Assembly (NCBI GenBank): GCA_015494335.1
Contig: WGBK01000275.1
Coordinates: 1 to 10,302, forward strand
Direction of reading: 5' to 3'
Length of the DNA stretch: 10,302 nt
DNA from: Gammaproteobacteria bacterium
Lineage (GTDB): Bacteria; Pseudomonadota; Gammaproteobacteria; GCA-001735895
In this document: one piece after another, positions 1 to 6,015 of the stretch
Layout of the letters: every line of letters starts with the position of its first letter
How positions within the stretch are numbered: the stretch's first letter is position 1
Made by a program: the position numbers and the translations under genes
The notes under the pieces: model-generated
The model's input: the letters and a program-made list of their open reading frames with translations, nothing else
Databases searched by the model: none
Told to the model about the DNA's origin: nothing

Positions 1-1
1 A

Positions 2-508
2 ACCTACCCCGCGGGCTTCCAGCTGGTGGCAGCGATGAACCCCTGTCCCGGCGGCTGCGAATCGGTGGCCGCCTGCCAGTGCAGCGCCGAACAACCGGCC
101 CGCTACCGCAACAAGCTGTCGGCGCCACTGCTGGATCGCATCGACATCCAGATCGAACTGCCGCGCCTGCAGCGAGAGGAACTGTTGCAGCACGACGGCC
201 CGGCCCCGGAAACCAGTGCCCAGGTGCGCGAGCGGGTCATCGCCGCGCGCGAACGCCAGATGCAACGCCAGGGAACGCTCAACGCCCGACTCGGCCCCGC
301 GCAGGTAGAGGCCGTCTGCCCGCTGGATGCCGAATCACGCCGCCTGCTCGGCAACGCCATCGATCGCTTGAGCCTGTCCGCCCGCAGCTACCACCGCCTG
401 CTCAAGCTGGCGCGCAGCATCAGCGACCTGGCCGGCGACGAGGCCGTCACCGCGCAAGCCATCGGCGAGGCCATCGGCTATCGCCGCAGCGCCCTGCGCG
501 CGGGCTGA
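2..508 (+). CDS. comM: ComM / YifB-family Mg-chelatase-like AAA+ ATPase, C-terminal part (5' truncated by window edge)
   Basis: The frame is open from base 2 to the TGA at 506-508 and gives about 168 residues; the gene begins outside the window. It reads TYPAGFQLVAAMNPCPGG, then a cluster of cysteines, then RYRNKLSAPLLDRIDI, which is the family's sensor/arginine-finger region. The C-terminal helical domain (RSYHRLLKLARSISDLAG, then EAIGYRR) is that of the Mg chelatase-like ComM/YifB family. In naturally competent gammaproteobacteria ComM is a hexameric helicase that promotes branch migration during integration of transformed DNA; many non-competent bacteria also carry it. The Walker A and B motifs and the Lon-like N-terminal domain would lie upstream, so activity cannot be judged. 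The gene is convergent with the following lyase, with only 8 bp between stops and no terminator hairpin. Confidence 0.92.
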   Translation, partial: TYPAGFQLVAAMNPCPGGCESVAACQCSAEQPARYRNKLSAPLLDRIDIQIELPRLQREELLQHDGPAPETSAQVRERVIAARERQMQRQGTLNARLGPAQVEAVCPLDAESRRLLGNAIDRLSLSARSYHRLLKLARSISDLAGDEAVTAQAIGEAIGYRRSALRAG

Positions 509-516
509 GACTGAGA

Positions 517-1380
517 CTATTTCTCGCAGGAATAGCGCTTCTCGCCTTCGTAGTACTCGGGAAAGCCGACGGCCCGGGTCAGCTCGGCGAAATCCAGCAC
601 CCGCTCGGGCGCATCGCCGCCCTGGATCGCCTGCAGGGCCTCGCGCATGGCGAGGATCGATACATTGAGCAGGGTCAGCGGATAGACCGCGATCTTGTAG
701 CCGATCTCTTCCAGCCGTTTCGCCGGCAGCACCGGCGTCTTGCCGTGCTCGATCATGTTGGCCATCTTCGGGCCTTCCACCTCGTCGCAGTAGCGGATCA
801 TCTCCTGCTCCGATTCCGGCGCCTCGAGGAAGGTGATGTCGGCGCCGATCTCGCGGAACAGCCGGCAACGTTCGATGGCCTCGTCCAGCCCCTCGGTGGC
901 GCGGGCGTCGGTGCGCGCCATGATCAGGATGTCCTGCCCCTCGTTGCGCTCGTCCACCGCCGCCTGGATGCGCGTCAGCGCCTCGTCGCGCGAGACCACG
1001 GCCTTGCCGCGGGTATGGCCGCAGCGCTTCGGCGATACCTGGTCTTCGAGCATGATGCAGGCGAAACCGGCGCGGGCATAGCCGCGCACCGTGCGGCGCA
1101 CATTCAGCGGATTGCCGAAGCCGGTATCGCCATCGCCGAACATCGGAATCGACACCGCCTCGCAGATATTGCGGCCCTGATCGACCATCTCGCCGTAGGA
1201 GATCAGGCCGGTGTCGGGCATCGCCAGGCGCGCGCCGGATACGGCAAAACCGCTCATGAAGCCGATCGGGAAACCGGCCCGCTCGATCAGCCGCGCCGAG
1301 ATGGCGTCGTGACAGCCAGGCATGGCCAGCAGTCCGGGACGGTTCAGCAGTGCTCTCAGGGTTTCGACAGGGGTGGTCAT
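517..1380 (-). CDS. Isocitrate lyase/PEP mutase superfamily C-C lyase (2-methylisocitrate lyase-like)
   Basis: The protein has 287 residues. The ATG at 1380 follows a good ribosome site (GAGGAG, 7 nt upstream); the open frame continues upstream only as antisense of the M48 gene. Visible family marks are MSGFAVSG (42-49), the Mg-binding DGDTGFGN (83-90), LEDQ (111-114), KRCGH (118-122) and ARTDA (155-159). The Cys120 in KRCGH is the catalytic acid of isocitrate, methylisocitrate and dimethylmalate lyases. It is absent from phosphonate mutases and from PA4872-type oxaloacetate decarboxylases, so a retro-aldol lyase splitting a 2-hydroxy or methylated dicarboxylic acid is most likely. The length fits the short methylisocitrate lyase-like group (about 290 residues), not true AceA. 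No prpC, prpD or acn neighbour is present, so the substrate is unassigned. Expected to be a cytoplasmic homotetramer. It is transcribed away from the M48 peptidase. Confidence 0.87.
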   Translation of the reverse strand: MTTPVETLRALLNRPGLLAMPGCHDAISARLIERAGFPIGFMSGFAVSGARLAMPDTGLISYGEMVDQGRNICEAVSIPMFGDGDTGFGNPLNVRRTVRGYARAGFACIMLEDQVSPKRCGHTRGKAVVSRDEALTRIQAAVDERNEGQDILIMARTDARATEGLDEAIERCRLFREIGADITFLEAPESEQEMIRYCDEVEGPKMANMIEHGKTPVLPAKRLEEIGYKIAVYPLTLLNVSILAMREALQAIQGGDAPERVLDFAELTRAVGFPEYYEGEKRYSCEK

Positions 1381-1409
1381 GGTGATTCTCCTCGGGTTTA
1401 TTGCCGTTT

Positions 1410-1438
1410 TTGATGTCAGACGGATCACAGCGTAGCAT
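1410..1438 (+). promoter_or_regulatory. Candidate promoter for the M48 peptidase gene
   Basis: TTGATG (1410-1415), a 17-bp spacer and TAGCAT (1433-1438) give a sigma-70-like pair, 4 of 6 matches in each hexamer. Transcription would start near 1445, leaving a leader of about 25 nt that contains the GGAG ribosome site (1458-1461). Confidence 0.35.
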
Positions 1439-1452
1439 GCACCCTGTAGCAA
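1424..1452 (-). promoter_or_regulatory. Candidate promoter for the isocitrate lyase-family gene
   Basis: Read on the minus strand there is TTGCTA (1447-1452), a 17-bp spacer, and TGTGAT (1424-1429). Each hexamer matches the sigma-70 consensus at 4 of 6 positions with ideal spacing, giving a leader of about 35-45 nt before the ATG at 1380. Only eye-level matching supports it, and it overlaps the opposing candidate promoter. Confidence 0.3.
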
Positions 1453-1470
1453 CCACCGGAGCGACGAGTG

Positions 1471-2775
1471 ATGAAAACAGGACTGGCGAGAAGCCTGGGC
1501 TTTCTGCTGATGCTGATGGCCTTGCTGTTGAGCCCAGTGGCATCGGCCCAGGACGGAACGGCCAGCGCAGCAGCACCGACCGCGGACAGCCGAAGCGCGA
1601 CGACATCGGCGAGCGAGGAGCCGCTCTACCCGCTTTCGGCCGAACGCCGGGAGAAGCTCGCGGCCTATGCCCAGTTCAACAACCTGTGGCGCTTCGCCGA
1701 CTTCTTCATTGGTATCGGAATACTTGCATTGATTCTGTTCAGCGGCCTGTCGGCGCGCCTGCGGGACTTCGCCCGGCGTCACGCCCGACGGCCCTTCTTC
1801 GTGCTGTGGCTGTACCTGACGGGCTTTCTGGTCGTCGAATACCTCCTTGGCCTGCCGTTTGCCATCTATCGCGGGTTTCTGGTCGAATCCGACTTCGGTT
1901 TCGTCAACCAGAGCTTTCTCGAATGGTGGGGCGAAAGCCTGTTGAGCCTGCTGATCAGCCTGTTCATCGCGATCATTCCGGTGGCCTTTCTCTACTGGCT
2001 GATCAATCGCAGCCGGTTCTGGTGGGCCTGGTTCTCCATCGGGGCCGTACCCTTCCTGGTAATCATGATGGTGGTTGCGCCGGTGGTGATCGCACCGCTG
2101 TTCAATGATTATGAACCCCTCGACGATCCGGCGGTGGAACAGCGCGTTCTCGCCCTCGCCGACAAGGCCGGTATCGAGGGTGCCGACGTGTTCCAGGTCA
2201 ATGCCTCGAAACAGTCGAGCAAGGTCAACGCCTATGTCACCGGCCTGTTCGGCAGCAAGCGCATCGTGCTCTACGACAACCTGATCAAGCACTTCGATCC
2301 GGCAGAGATCGAGTTCGTGATGGGCCACGAAATGGGCCACTACGTGATGCACCACGTCTGGTACAGCCTGCTGGTGATCGCGGCTTTTCTGGCCTTTTCG
2401 CTATGGCTGATGAACCGCTGGATTCATCCGCTGATCGCGCGCTACCGGAAACGCTTCGGCTTCGATCGACTTGGCGACATCGCCTCCCTGCCGCTGATCC
2501 TGATCTTCCTGAGCGTGATCGGCTTCTTCCTCAACCCGGTCACCAATGGCGTCAGCCGCTATTTCGAGCACCAGGCGGACATCTACGGCATGGAGATTTC
2601 CGGGGTTCCCGGCGAGACGGCGGCAACGGCCTTCGACAAGCTGTCGGCCTACAACCTGGCCGACCCGGATCCGAACCCGCTAATGGAGTTCTGGTTCTAC
2701 AATCACCCGTCGCTGGCCAGCCGCATGGCCTTCGTGCGCAACTACCGAAGCGCGAAAGAAGGCCAAACAGAATAG
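1471..2775 (+). CDS. M48 family membrane zinc metallopeptidase (Ste24/CAAX protease-like)
   Basis: The protein has 434 residues from the ATG at 1471, with GGAG 9 nt upstream; a GTG at 1468 would add one Met and cannot be excluded. Residues 1-27 look like a signal peptide ending SPVASA-QDG. An Ala/Ser-rich stretch follows, then hydrophobic segments at about 76-93, 109-129, 157-178, 187-210, 296-314 and 338-354, matching the multi-pass N-terminal domain of Ste24-like enzymes. The catalytic site is HEMGH (286-290), with the third zinc ligand Glu366 in FEHQAD (365-370). The conserved NAYVTG (253-258), GSKRIVLYD (261-269) and NHPSL (411-415) are also present. Eukaryotic members cleave prenylated CAAX proteins; bacterial homologues are thought to act in inner-membrane protein quality control. 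The substrate here is unknown. All catalytic residues are intact. It is monocistronic and convergent with the matrixin gene, with 31 bp between stops. Confidence 0.92.
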   Translation: MKTGLARSLGFLLMLMALLLSPVASAQDGTASAAAPTADSRSATTSASEEPLYPLSAERREKLAAYAQFNNLWRFADFFIGIGILALILFSGLSARLRDFARRHARRPFFVLWLYLTGFLVVEYLLGLPFAIYRGFLVESDFGFVNQSFLEWWGESLLSLLISLFIAIIPVAFLYWLINRSRFWWAWFSIGAVPFLVIMMVVAPVVIAPLFNDYEPLDDPAVEQRVLALADKAGIEGADVFQVNASKQSSKVNAYVTGLFGSKRIVLYDNLIKHFDPAEIEFVMGHEMGHYVMHHVWYSLLVIAAFLAFSLWLMNRWIHPLIARYRKRFGFDRLGDIASLPLILIFLSVIGFFLNPVTNGVSRYFEHQADIYGMEISGVPGETAATAFDKLSAYNLADPDPNPLMEFWFYNHPSLASRMAFVRNYRSAKEGQTE

Positions 2776-2806
2776 GATACCGATCAACGATTGGGCGCCC
2801 TGCCCG

Positions 2807-4198
2807 CTACATCGGGCGGCAGATCCTTGCGTAGCGGCGCAGGGGAAGCAACAGCATCAGCCACAGCAGCCAGGCTCCGGAAAGGGCTCCGGCGGAGGCT
2901 GCACCGTCACCGGTGGATGACGCAGCATCATCGACGGCATCGCAGGCATCACCCTGGCCGTCGCCATCCTGGTCGGCCTGGCCGGGGTTGGCGACCCAGG
3001 GACAGTTGTCTGCGCCGTCACTGATCCCATCGCCGTCGTCGTCACTGTCGCAGGCATTGCCCTGACCATCGCCGTCCGTATCAAGCTGGGCATCATTCGC
3101 CGCCATCGGGCAATTGTCCGCATTGTCGCCCACGCCATCGCCATCACGGTCCAGCCATTCCGTCGCATCGGTGGGGAACTCGTCGGCACCATCGGCATGG
3201 CCGTCGCCGTCACTGTCCGGGTTCAGCGGATCGGTGCCCAGCACTTGCTCCTGCTGATCCGTCAGGCCATCGTTGTCGTCGTCCGGATCCTGCGCATCGG
3301 GTATCCCGTCGCCATCCGTGTCCGTGGGCTGGGCGGAAAAGTTCGCGGTCAGGGTCCGGTCGCCGGTCATGGGTTCCAGCGTCTGGGTCGCGGCCGGGTC
3401 ATCGATGCCGCCCCAGGACTCGAAGCTGGCCCCATTGTCGGGCAGAGCCGTGATCTGCAATCGCAGGCCGTCCTGAATCGGGATCGTGCAGCGGGCACTG
3501 TTGCAGTCGAGTATGGCCGCGTAATTGTCCGTGTAGAGCGTGCCGTCCTTGAGTACGCCGGTGCCGTTCACCAGCGGGCGCAGGCGCAGGCGGCCAGTGC
3601 CGTTGTTGATCAGCACCAGGTCGTGGGTCGAACCACCGTACTTGGCGCGCAGGGAATTGATGTCGTCCAGGGTCGGCAGATAGCTGTTGTTGGCGGAGGG
3701 GAACATCACGCTACCGTTCTCATTCGAGTGGGCCAGGCCGACGGCATGCCCCATTTCGTGGATCGCCACACGACGAAAATCCACTACCTGGTTCAGCGGG
3801 CCGTCGTAGACATTCCAGCTGCGGGTGGAGTTGAACAGGATATCCGCCTTGATCAGCTTGCCGCTGGAATGCCAGTACTGGGTGACCGCCAGGGTGGAGG
3901 CGCCCCAGGCATCGCCGCAGCTGTCGGCCGAGAACACCACGCTGTTGTCCCCGGACCCGGTGCACAGGCCCGTGCCGGAGCTGCGTTCGGCGCTGAAACG
4001 GAAATCCGTCGGCACGTCGTTCCAGCGCCGGGTCGCCTCCTCGAAAGCCGTCTTCCAGCCATCGTTGTTGCCATTGAGATCGCCGATGCGAAACAGGATC
4101 TGCTTGACGGACCAGGACACGCCGGCATCCGCAGCCCAGGCCGGCGATGCGGCGGAGATCAGCAAGCCGGCAGCAACCGCAAGTATTCTCGCATTCAT
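2807..4198 (-). CDS. Secreted matrixin-type zinc metalloprotease with bacterial repeat domain, thrombospondin type 3 repeats and a C-terminal sorting-like tail
   Basis: The protein has 463 residues. A signal peptide is seen at 1-22 (to SPAWA-AD). The catalytic domain (about 25-190) holds the metzincin zinc motif HEMGHAVGLAH (147-157: ligands His147, His151, His157; base Glu148) and the Met-turn SVMFP (Met165). Residues about 245-288 (GASFESW, then TLTANF) match the InlB-type bacterial repeat domain. Residues about 293-424 are acidic DxDGDGxxD calcium repeats of thrombospondin type 3, including two DNCPxxAN...DGDGxGxACD units. The end is a linker, a hydrophobic stretch (GAWLLWLMLLLP, 441-452) and a basic cluster (LRRYAR), the layout of GlyGly-CTERM-like sorting tails; it could instead be a simple membrane anchor. 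An exported calcium-stabilised protease of unknown substrate is the best reading. The ATG lies inside the stop of the upstream gene (ATGA, 4195-4198), so the two are translationally coupled. No propeptide with a cysteine switch is visible. Confidence 0.92.
   Translation of the reverse strand: MNARILAVAAGLLISAASPAWAADAGVSWSVKQILFRIGDLNGNNDGWKTAFEEATRRWNDVPTDFRFSAERSSGTGLCTGSGDNSVVFSADSCGDAWGASTLAVTQYWHSSGKLIKADILFNSTRSWNVYDGPLNQVVDFRRVAIHEMGHAVGLAHSNENGSVMFPSANNSYLPTLDDINSLRAKYGGSTHDLVLINNGTGRLRLRPLVNGTGVLKDGTLYTDNYAAILDCNSARCTIPIQDGLRLQITALPDNGASFESWGGIDDPAATQTLEPMTGDRTLTANFSAQPTDTDGDGIPDAQDPDDDNDGLTDQQEQVLGTDPLNPDSDGDGHADGADEFPTDATEWLDRDGDGVGDNADNCPMAANDAQLDTDGDGQGNACDSDDDGDGISDGADNCPWVANPGQADQDGDGQGDACDAVDDAASSTGDGAASAGALSGAWLLWLMLLLPLRRYARICRPM
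2927..3322 (-). repeat. Thrombospondin type 3 calcium-binding repeat array inside the matrixin gene
   Basis: About 130 codons (residues 293-424) are built from recurring Asp/Gly units (DTDGDG, DSDGDG, DRDGDG, DDDGDG, DQDGDG). The DNA accordingly shows many near-copies of short GC-rich words such as gccatcgcc and ccgtcgcc. The last two units are nearly duplicated, each DNCP + AN + Q + D + DGDGQG + ACD. The DNA repeats follow from the protein repeats; slippage between units could change array length. Confidence 0.85.
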
Positions 4199-4818
4199 CG
4201 GGCCATCCCCTGTCGCAGTTCGCGCAGGCGCATCTTGAACTGTTCCAGGGACAGGGGCACCGCCGCCGTTGCCCCGCGCGAACGGGATGCCGAGGCCTCG
4301 ACCGAGCGCGTTTTCACGCCGCGCGCCACGCCTCGGCTCAGCACTGCTGAATCCGTCGTATCATCAACATCCAGCGCTGTCACCAGCTCGTCGTTGCCCG
4401 CGAGCAGGGTTCCGTCGGTGCGGATGCGGAAACGGCCCTGGGACCAGCCCAGCAAGGGGTGCATCAGGCGACCGTTCAGGGACTCGACGAAATAGACGCC
4501 TCGCTCGCCGGGCTCGGGGATCCGCGCACCTACCGAAAATCCGCGATCGCCGACCTGCCCGCCGGCATAGCGCAGGGTCAGCAATGTGCCCGGGGCATAG
4601 TCCCCGGCCAGCACTTCCTCGACCTGGAAATCAACATAGGTATGAATGCGTCCGTTGGCCGATTCCCGGCTACGGCGGTCCAGCACCTCGCCCTGAAACA
4701 CCAGTTGCGGTGCGCGAAGGAGCGTGGCGGTATCGATCTGCGCAATACTGGCCGCCTGGATCGGCAGGGCCAGGATCAGCAACAGGCCGCACAACAGCCG
4801 GAAGGGAATCGGGGGCAT
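4195..4818 (-). CDS. Secreted beta-rich protein of unknown function, translationally coupled to the matrixin protease
   Basis: The protein has 207 residues from the ATG at 4818, chosen for its GGAGA site 7 nt upstream; an in-frame ATG at 4839 has no ribosome site. Residues 1-23 form a clear signal peptide (RLLCGLLLILALPIQAA), so the product is exported. The mature part begins with alternating hydrophobic strands: LVFQGEVLDRRS (39-50), IHTYVDFQVEEVLAG (58-72), TLLTLRYAGG (78-87), then a GERGVYFVES turn and strand (104-113). This order (a barrier/export strand, a strand ending in V..VLKG-like text, then a 'G.R.Y.F' strand) resembles NTR/OB-fold-like secreted domains, but I recognise no family with certainty. 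The only cysteine lies in the signal peptide. The C-terminal 45 residues are Arg/Ser/Ala-rich and end in a helix (LEQFKMRLRELRQGMAR). It heads a two-gene operon, and its TGA overlaps the protease ATG. A partner, chaperone or inhibitor of the protease is a reasonable inference, not shown. Confidence 0.78.
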   Translation of the reverse strand: MPPIPFRLLCGLLLILALPIQAASIAQIDTATLLRAPQLVFQGEVLDRRSRESANGRIHTYVDFQVEEVLAGDYAPGTLLTLRYAGGQVGDRGFSVGARIPEPGERGVYFVESLNGRLMHPLLGWSQGRFRIRTDGTLLAGNDELVTALDVDDTTDSAVLSRGVARGVKTRSVEASASRSRGATAAVPLSLEQFKMRLRELRQGMAR

Positions 4819-4928
4819 CGTCGTTCTCCACGGAGTCATCAGGGAGAGATTAGTCGAGGAGTCGTTCCATCGACAGGCCGGTCGTCCACCACGATGTTCC
4901 TTTCAAGGATATTATCAACCCGGCCACG

Positions 4929-4953
4929 AAAAAGGGCGGCCGAAGCCGCCCTT
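4929..4953 (-). terminator. Rho-independent terminator of the cytochrome gene
   Basis: Read on the minus strand it is AAGGGCGGC, TTCG loop, GCCGCCCTT, continuing into a run of five T. The perfect 9-bp stem (4932-4940 with 4945-4953), the exceptionally stable UUCG tetraloop and the U-tract make a textbook intrinsic terminator. It lies 25 nt beyond the cytochrome stop at 4979 and insulates the next minus-strand operon, which starts at 4818. Confidence 0.88.
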
Positions 4954-4978
4954 GAAGAAACCGCGGAAACTCCCCTGT

Positions 4979-5851
4979 TTACTGGGCTTTGCTCGCAATA
5001 AAGGCGATCACGTTTCGCAGCTGGTCGTCACTCAGCGTGGTGCCGCCGCGCGGCGGCATCGCGCCCTTGCCGTTCTTTACGGAGCCCAGCAGAGCTTCCA
5101 CACCCTTGGCAAGTCGCGGCGACCAGGCCGCTGCATCGCCCAGGCGCGGGGCACCGGCAACACCGGCATCATGACAGGCGAAGCAGGCGCTGCGATAGGC
5201 TTTCTCGCCCGCGGCCAGATCGGCCACCATTTCCGGCTTCTCGGAACCACCCTGGGGCATCATGTCCTCGGTCATGTCCGCAGCCGGCGCAGCCTTTTCG
5301 GCAGGCGCAGAAGCCGCTGCAGCCGGTTGAGCCTCGGCAGGAGCAGCAGCCGGTGCCGAGGCATCCAACAGACCCGCCTTGCCCAGCATGAAGCGAATGA
5401 TGCTCTTGATTTCGTCATCGCTGTAGCTGGAGCCACCCCGCGGCGGCATCGCGCCCTTGCCCTGGGTTGCGGAGGCGAACAGCGCGTCCAGGCCCCGGGC
5501 GTAGCGAGGCTCCCAGGCAGCAGTATCGCCCAGTTTCGGGGCTCCGGCGACACCAGTGCTGTGACAGGCAGCACAGACACCGTTGAACAGCTCTTCCGGC
5601 GATTTCATTGCGACCGGGGCAGCGGCAGCCGAGGCTTTCTTGTCGCCACCCGACATCAGGTCTTCAAGGGATACCACCGGCTTGATGCGCTCGGCGACGG
5701 CCGTCTGGTCGCCTTGTACCCGGGCCATGTTGAGGCCATATCCATCCTTTGCCATCAGCAGCACGAACCCGTAGATCGCAAACACGGCGATCAGCAGACC
5801 GATGACCAGCGCCAGTGAAAGCCCGAACTCATTCTTGTTACCTGTCGTCAC
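4979..5851 (-). CDS. Membrane-anchored tandem (dihaem) cytochrome c5-type protein
   Basis: The protein has 290 residues. The start is a GTG at 5851, six to seven nt after AGGAG; the nearby ATG is out of frame. An N-terminal uncleaved-looking transmembrane segment (about 10-33) is followed by two homologous c-type haem domains. Domain 1 has CAACH (93-97) with ligand Met135; domain 2 has CFACH (223-227) with ligand Met265. Both share GVAGAP.LGD, W.PR and GKGAMPPRGG, spaced exactly 130 residues apart. An Ala/Pro-rich linker (about 163-192) joins them. These marks are those of small cytochrome c5 / c-type class I domains, so the protein should face the periplasm and carry electrons between respiratory complexes, for example to a terminal oxidase. 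No oxidase or assembly gene is adjacent, so its partner is unknown. It is monocistronic with its own terminator. Confidence 0.92.
   Translation of the reverse strand: MTTGNKNEFGLSLALVIGLLIAVFAIYGFVLLMAKDGYGLNMARVQGDQTAVAERIKPVVSLEDLMSGGDKKASAAAAPVAMKSPEELFNGVCAACHSTGVAGAPKLGDTAAWEPRYARGLDALFASATQGKGAMPPRGGSSYSDDEIKSIIRFMLGKAGLLDASAPAAAPAEAQPAAAASAPAEKAAPAADMTEDMMPQGGSEKPEMVADLAAGEKAYRSACFACHDAGVAGAPRLGDAAAWSPRLAKGVEALLGSVKNGKGAMPPRGGTTLSDDQLRNVIAFIASKAQ
5049..5461 (-). repeat. Intragenic duplication of the cytochrome c domain
   Basis: The two haem domains are direct repeats with a period of 390 bp. A 23-bp block encoding the axial-Met motif (GAMPPRGG region) is identical at 5049-5071 and 5439-5461, while flanking codons have diverged. 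This points to an old domain duplication with local conservation or gene conversion at the haem-ligand loop. Confidence 0.75.
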
Positions 5852-5894
5852 AACAATCTCCTGTTAATAACCGTCATTCTTAAAATTGGCGGGG

Positions 5895-5900
5895 ATTATA
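5895..5900 (-). promoter_or_regulatory. Consensus -10 box of the cytochrome promoter
   Basis: Minus-strand TATAAT is an exact sigma-70 -10 hexamer in an AT-rich island of an otherwise GC-rich region. Transcription would start about 35-40 nt before the GTG at 5851. No good -35 lies 16-18 bp upstream. The upstream stretch instead carries a direct repeat (ACTGA-AT-ACTGA, about 5906-5920), so an activator may replace the -35. The promoter of the divergent HD-GYP gene is not evident in the same 164-bp gap. Confidence 0.5.
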
Positions 5901-6015
5901 CTCATAATCAGTATTCAGTGATATACCCGCAGGACAGCCCCGATGGGCGGCCATTGCATTCCGCGGCGCATTCCTTAAGCTTGCCGCTCCGTGCAACCGG
6001 GCGCAGCCGTTCCCC

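Noticed and set aside
79..1413. Open frame of 444 codons on the plus strand
   Set aside because: Arg/Ala/Pro-rich shadow of comM and the lyase; no domain, and it crosses two real genes.
1381..2355. Long in-frame N-terminal extension of the lyase (open frame up to 2355 on the minus strand)
   Set aside because: It runs antisense through the M48 peptidase, whose HExxH and membrane segments are unmistakable. The lyase family begins at the ATG at 1380, which has a strong ribosome site.
2927..3322. Short repeated GC-rich words that could suggest a CRISPR or tandem repeat locus
   Set aside because: The periodicity is explained by DxDGDGxxD codons of the calcium repeats; there are no uniform repeats with unique spacers.
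4819..4928. Possible promoter (GATAAT) for the small secreted protein and matrixin operon
   Set aside because: A GATAAT lies on the minus strand near 4910, but no acceptable -35 is found at 16-18 bp, so it is not called. The gap must hold the promoter, since a terminator lies just upstream.
5930..6015. TTGCAT...TAAGCT as a promoter for the HD-GYP gene
   Set aside because: Only 3 of 6 matches in each box; too weak to report.
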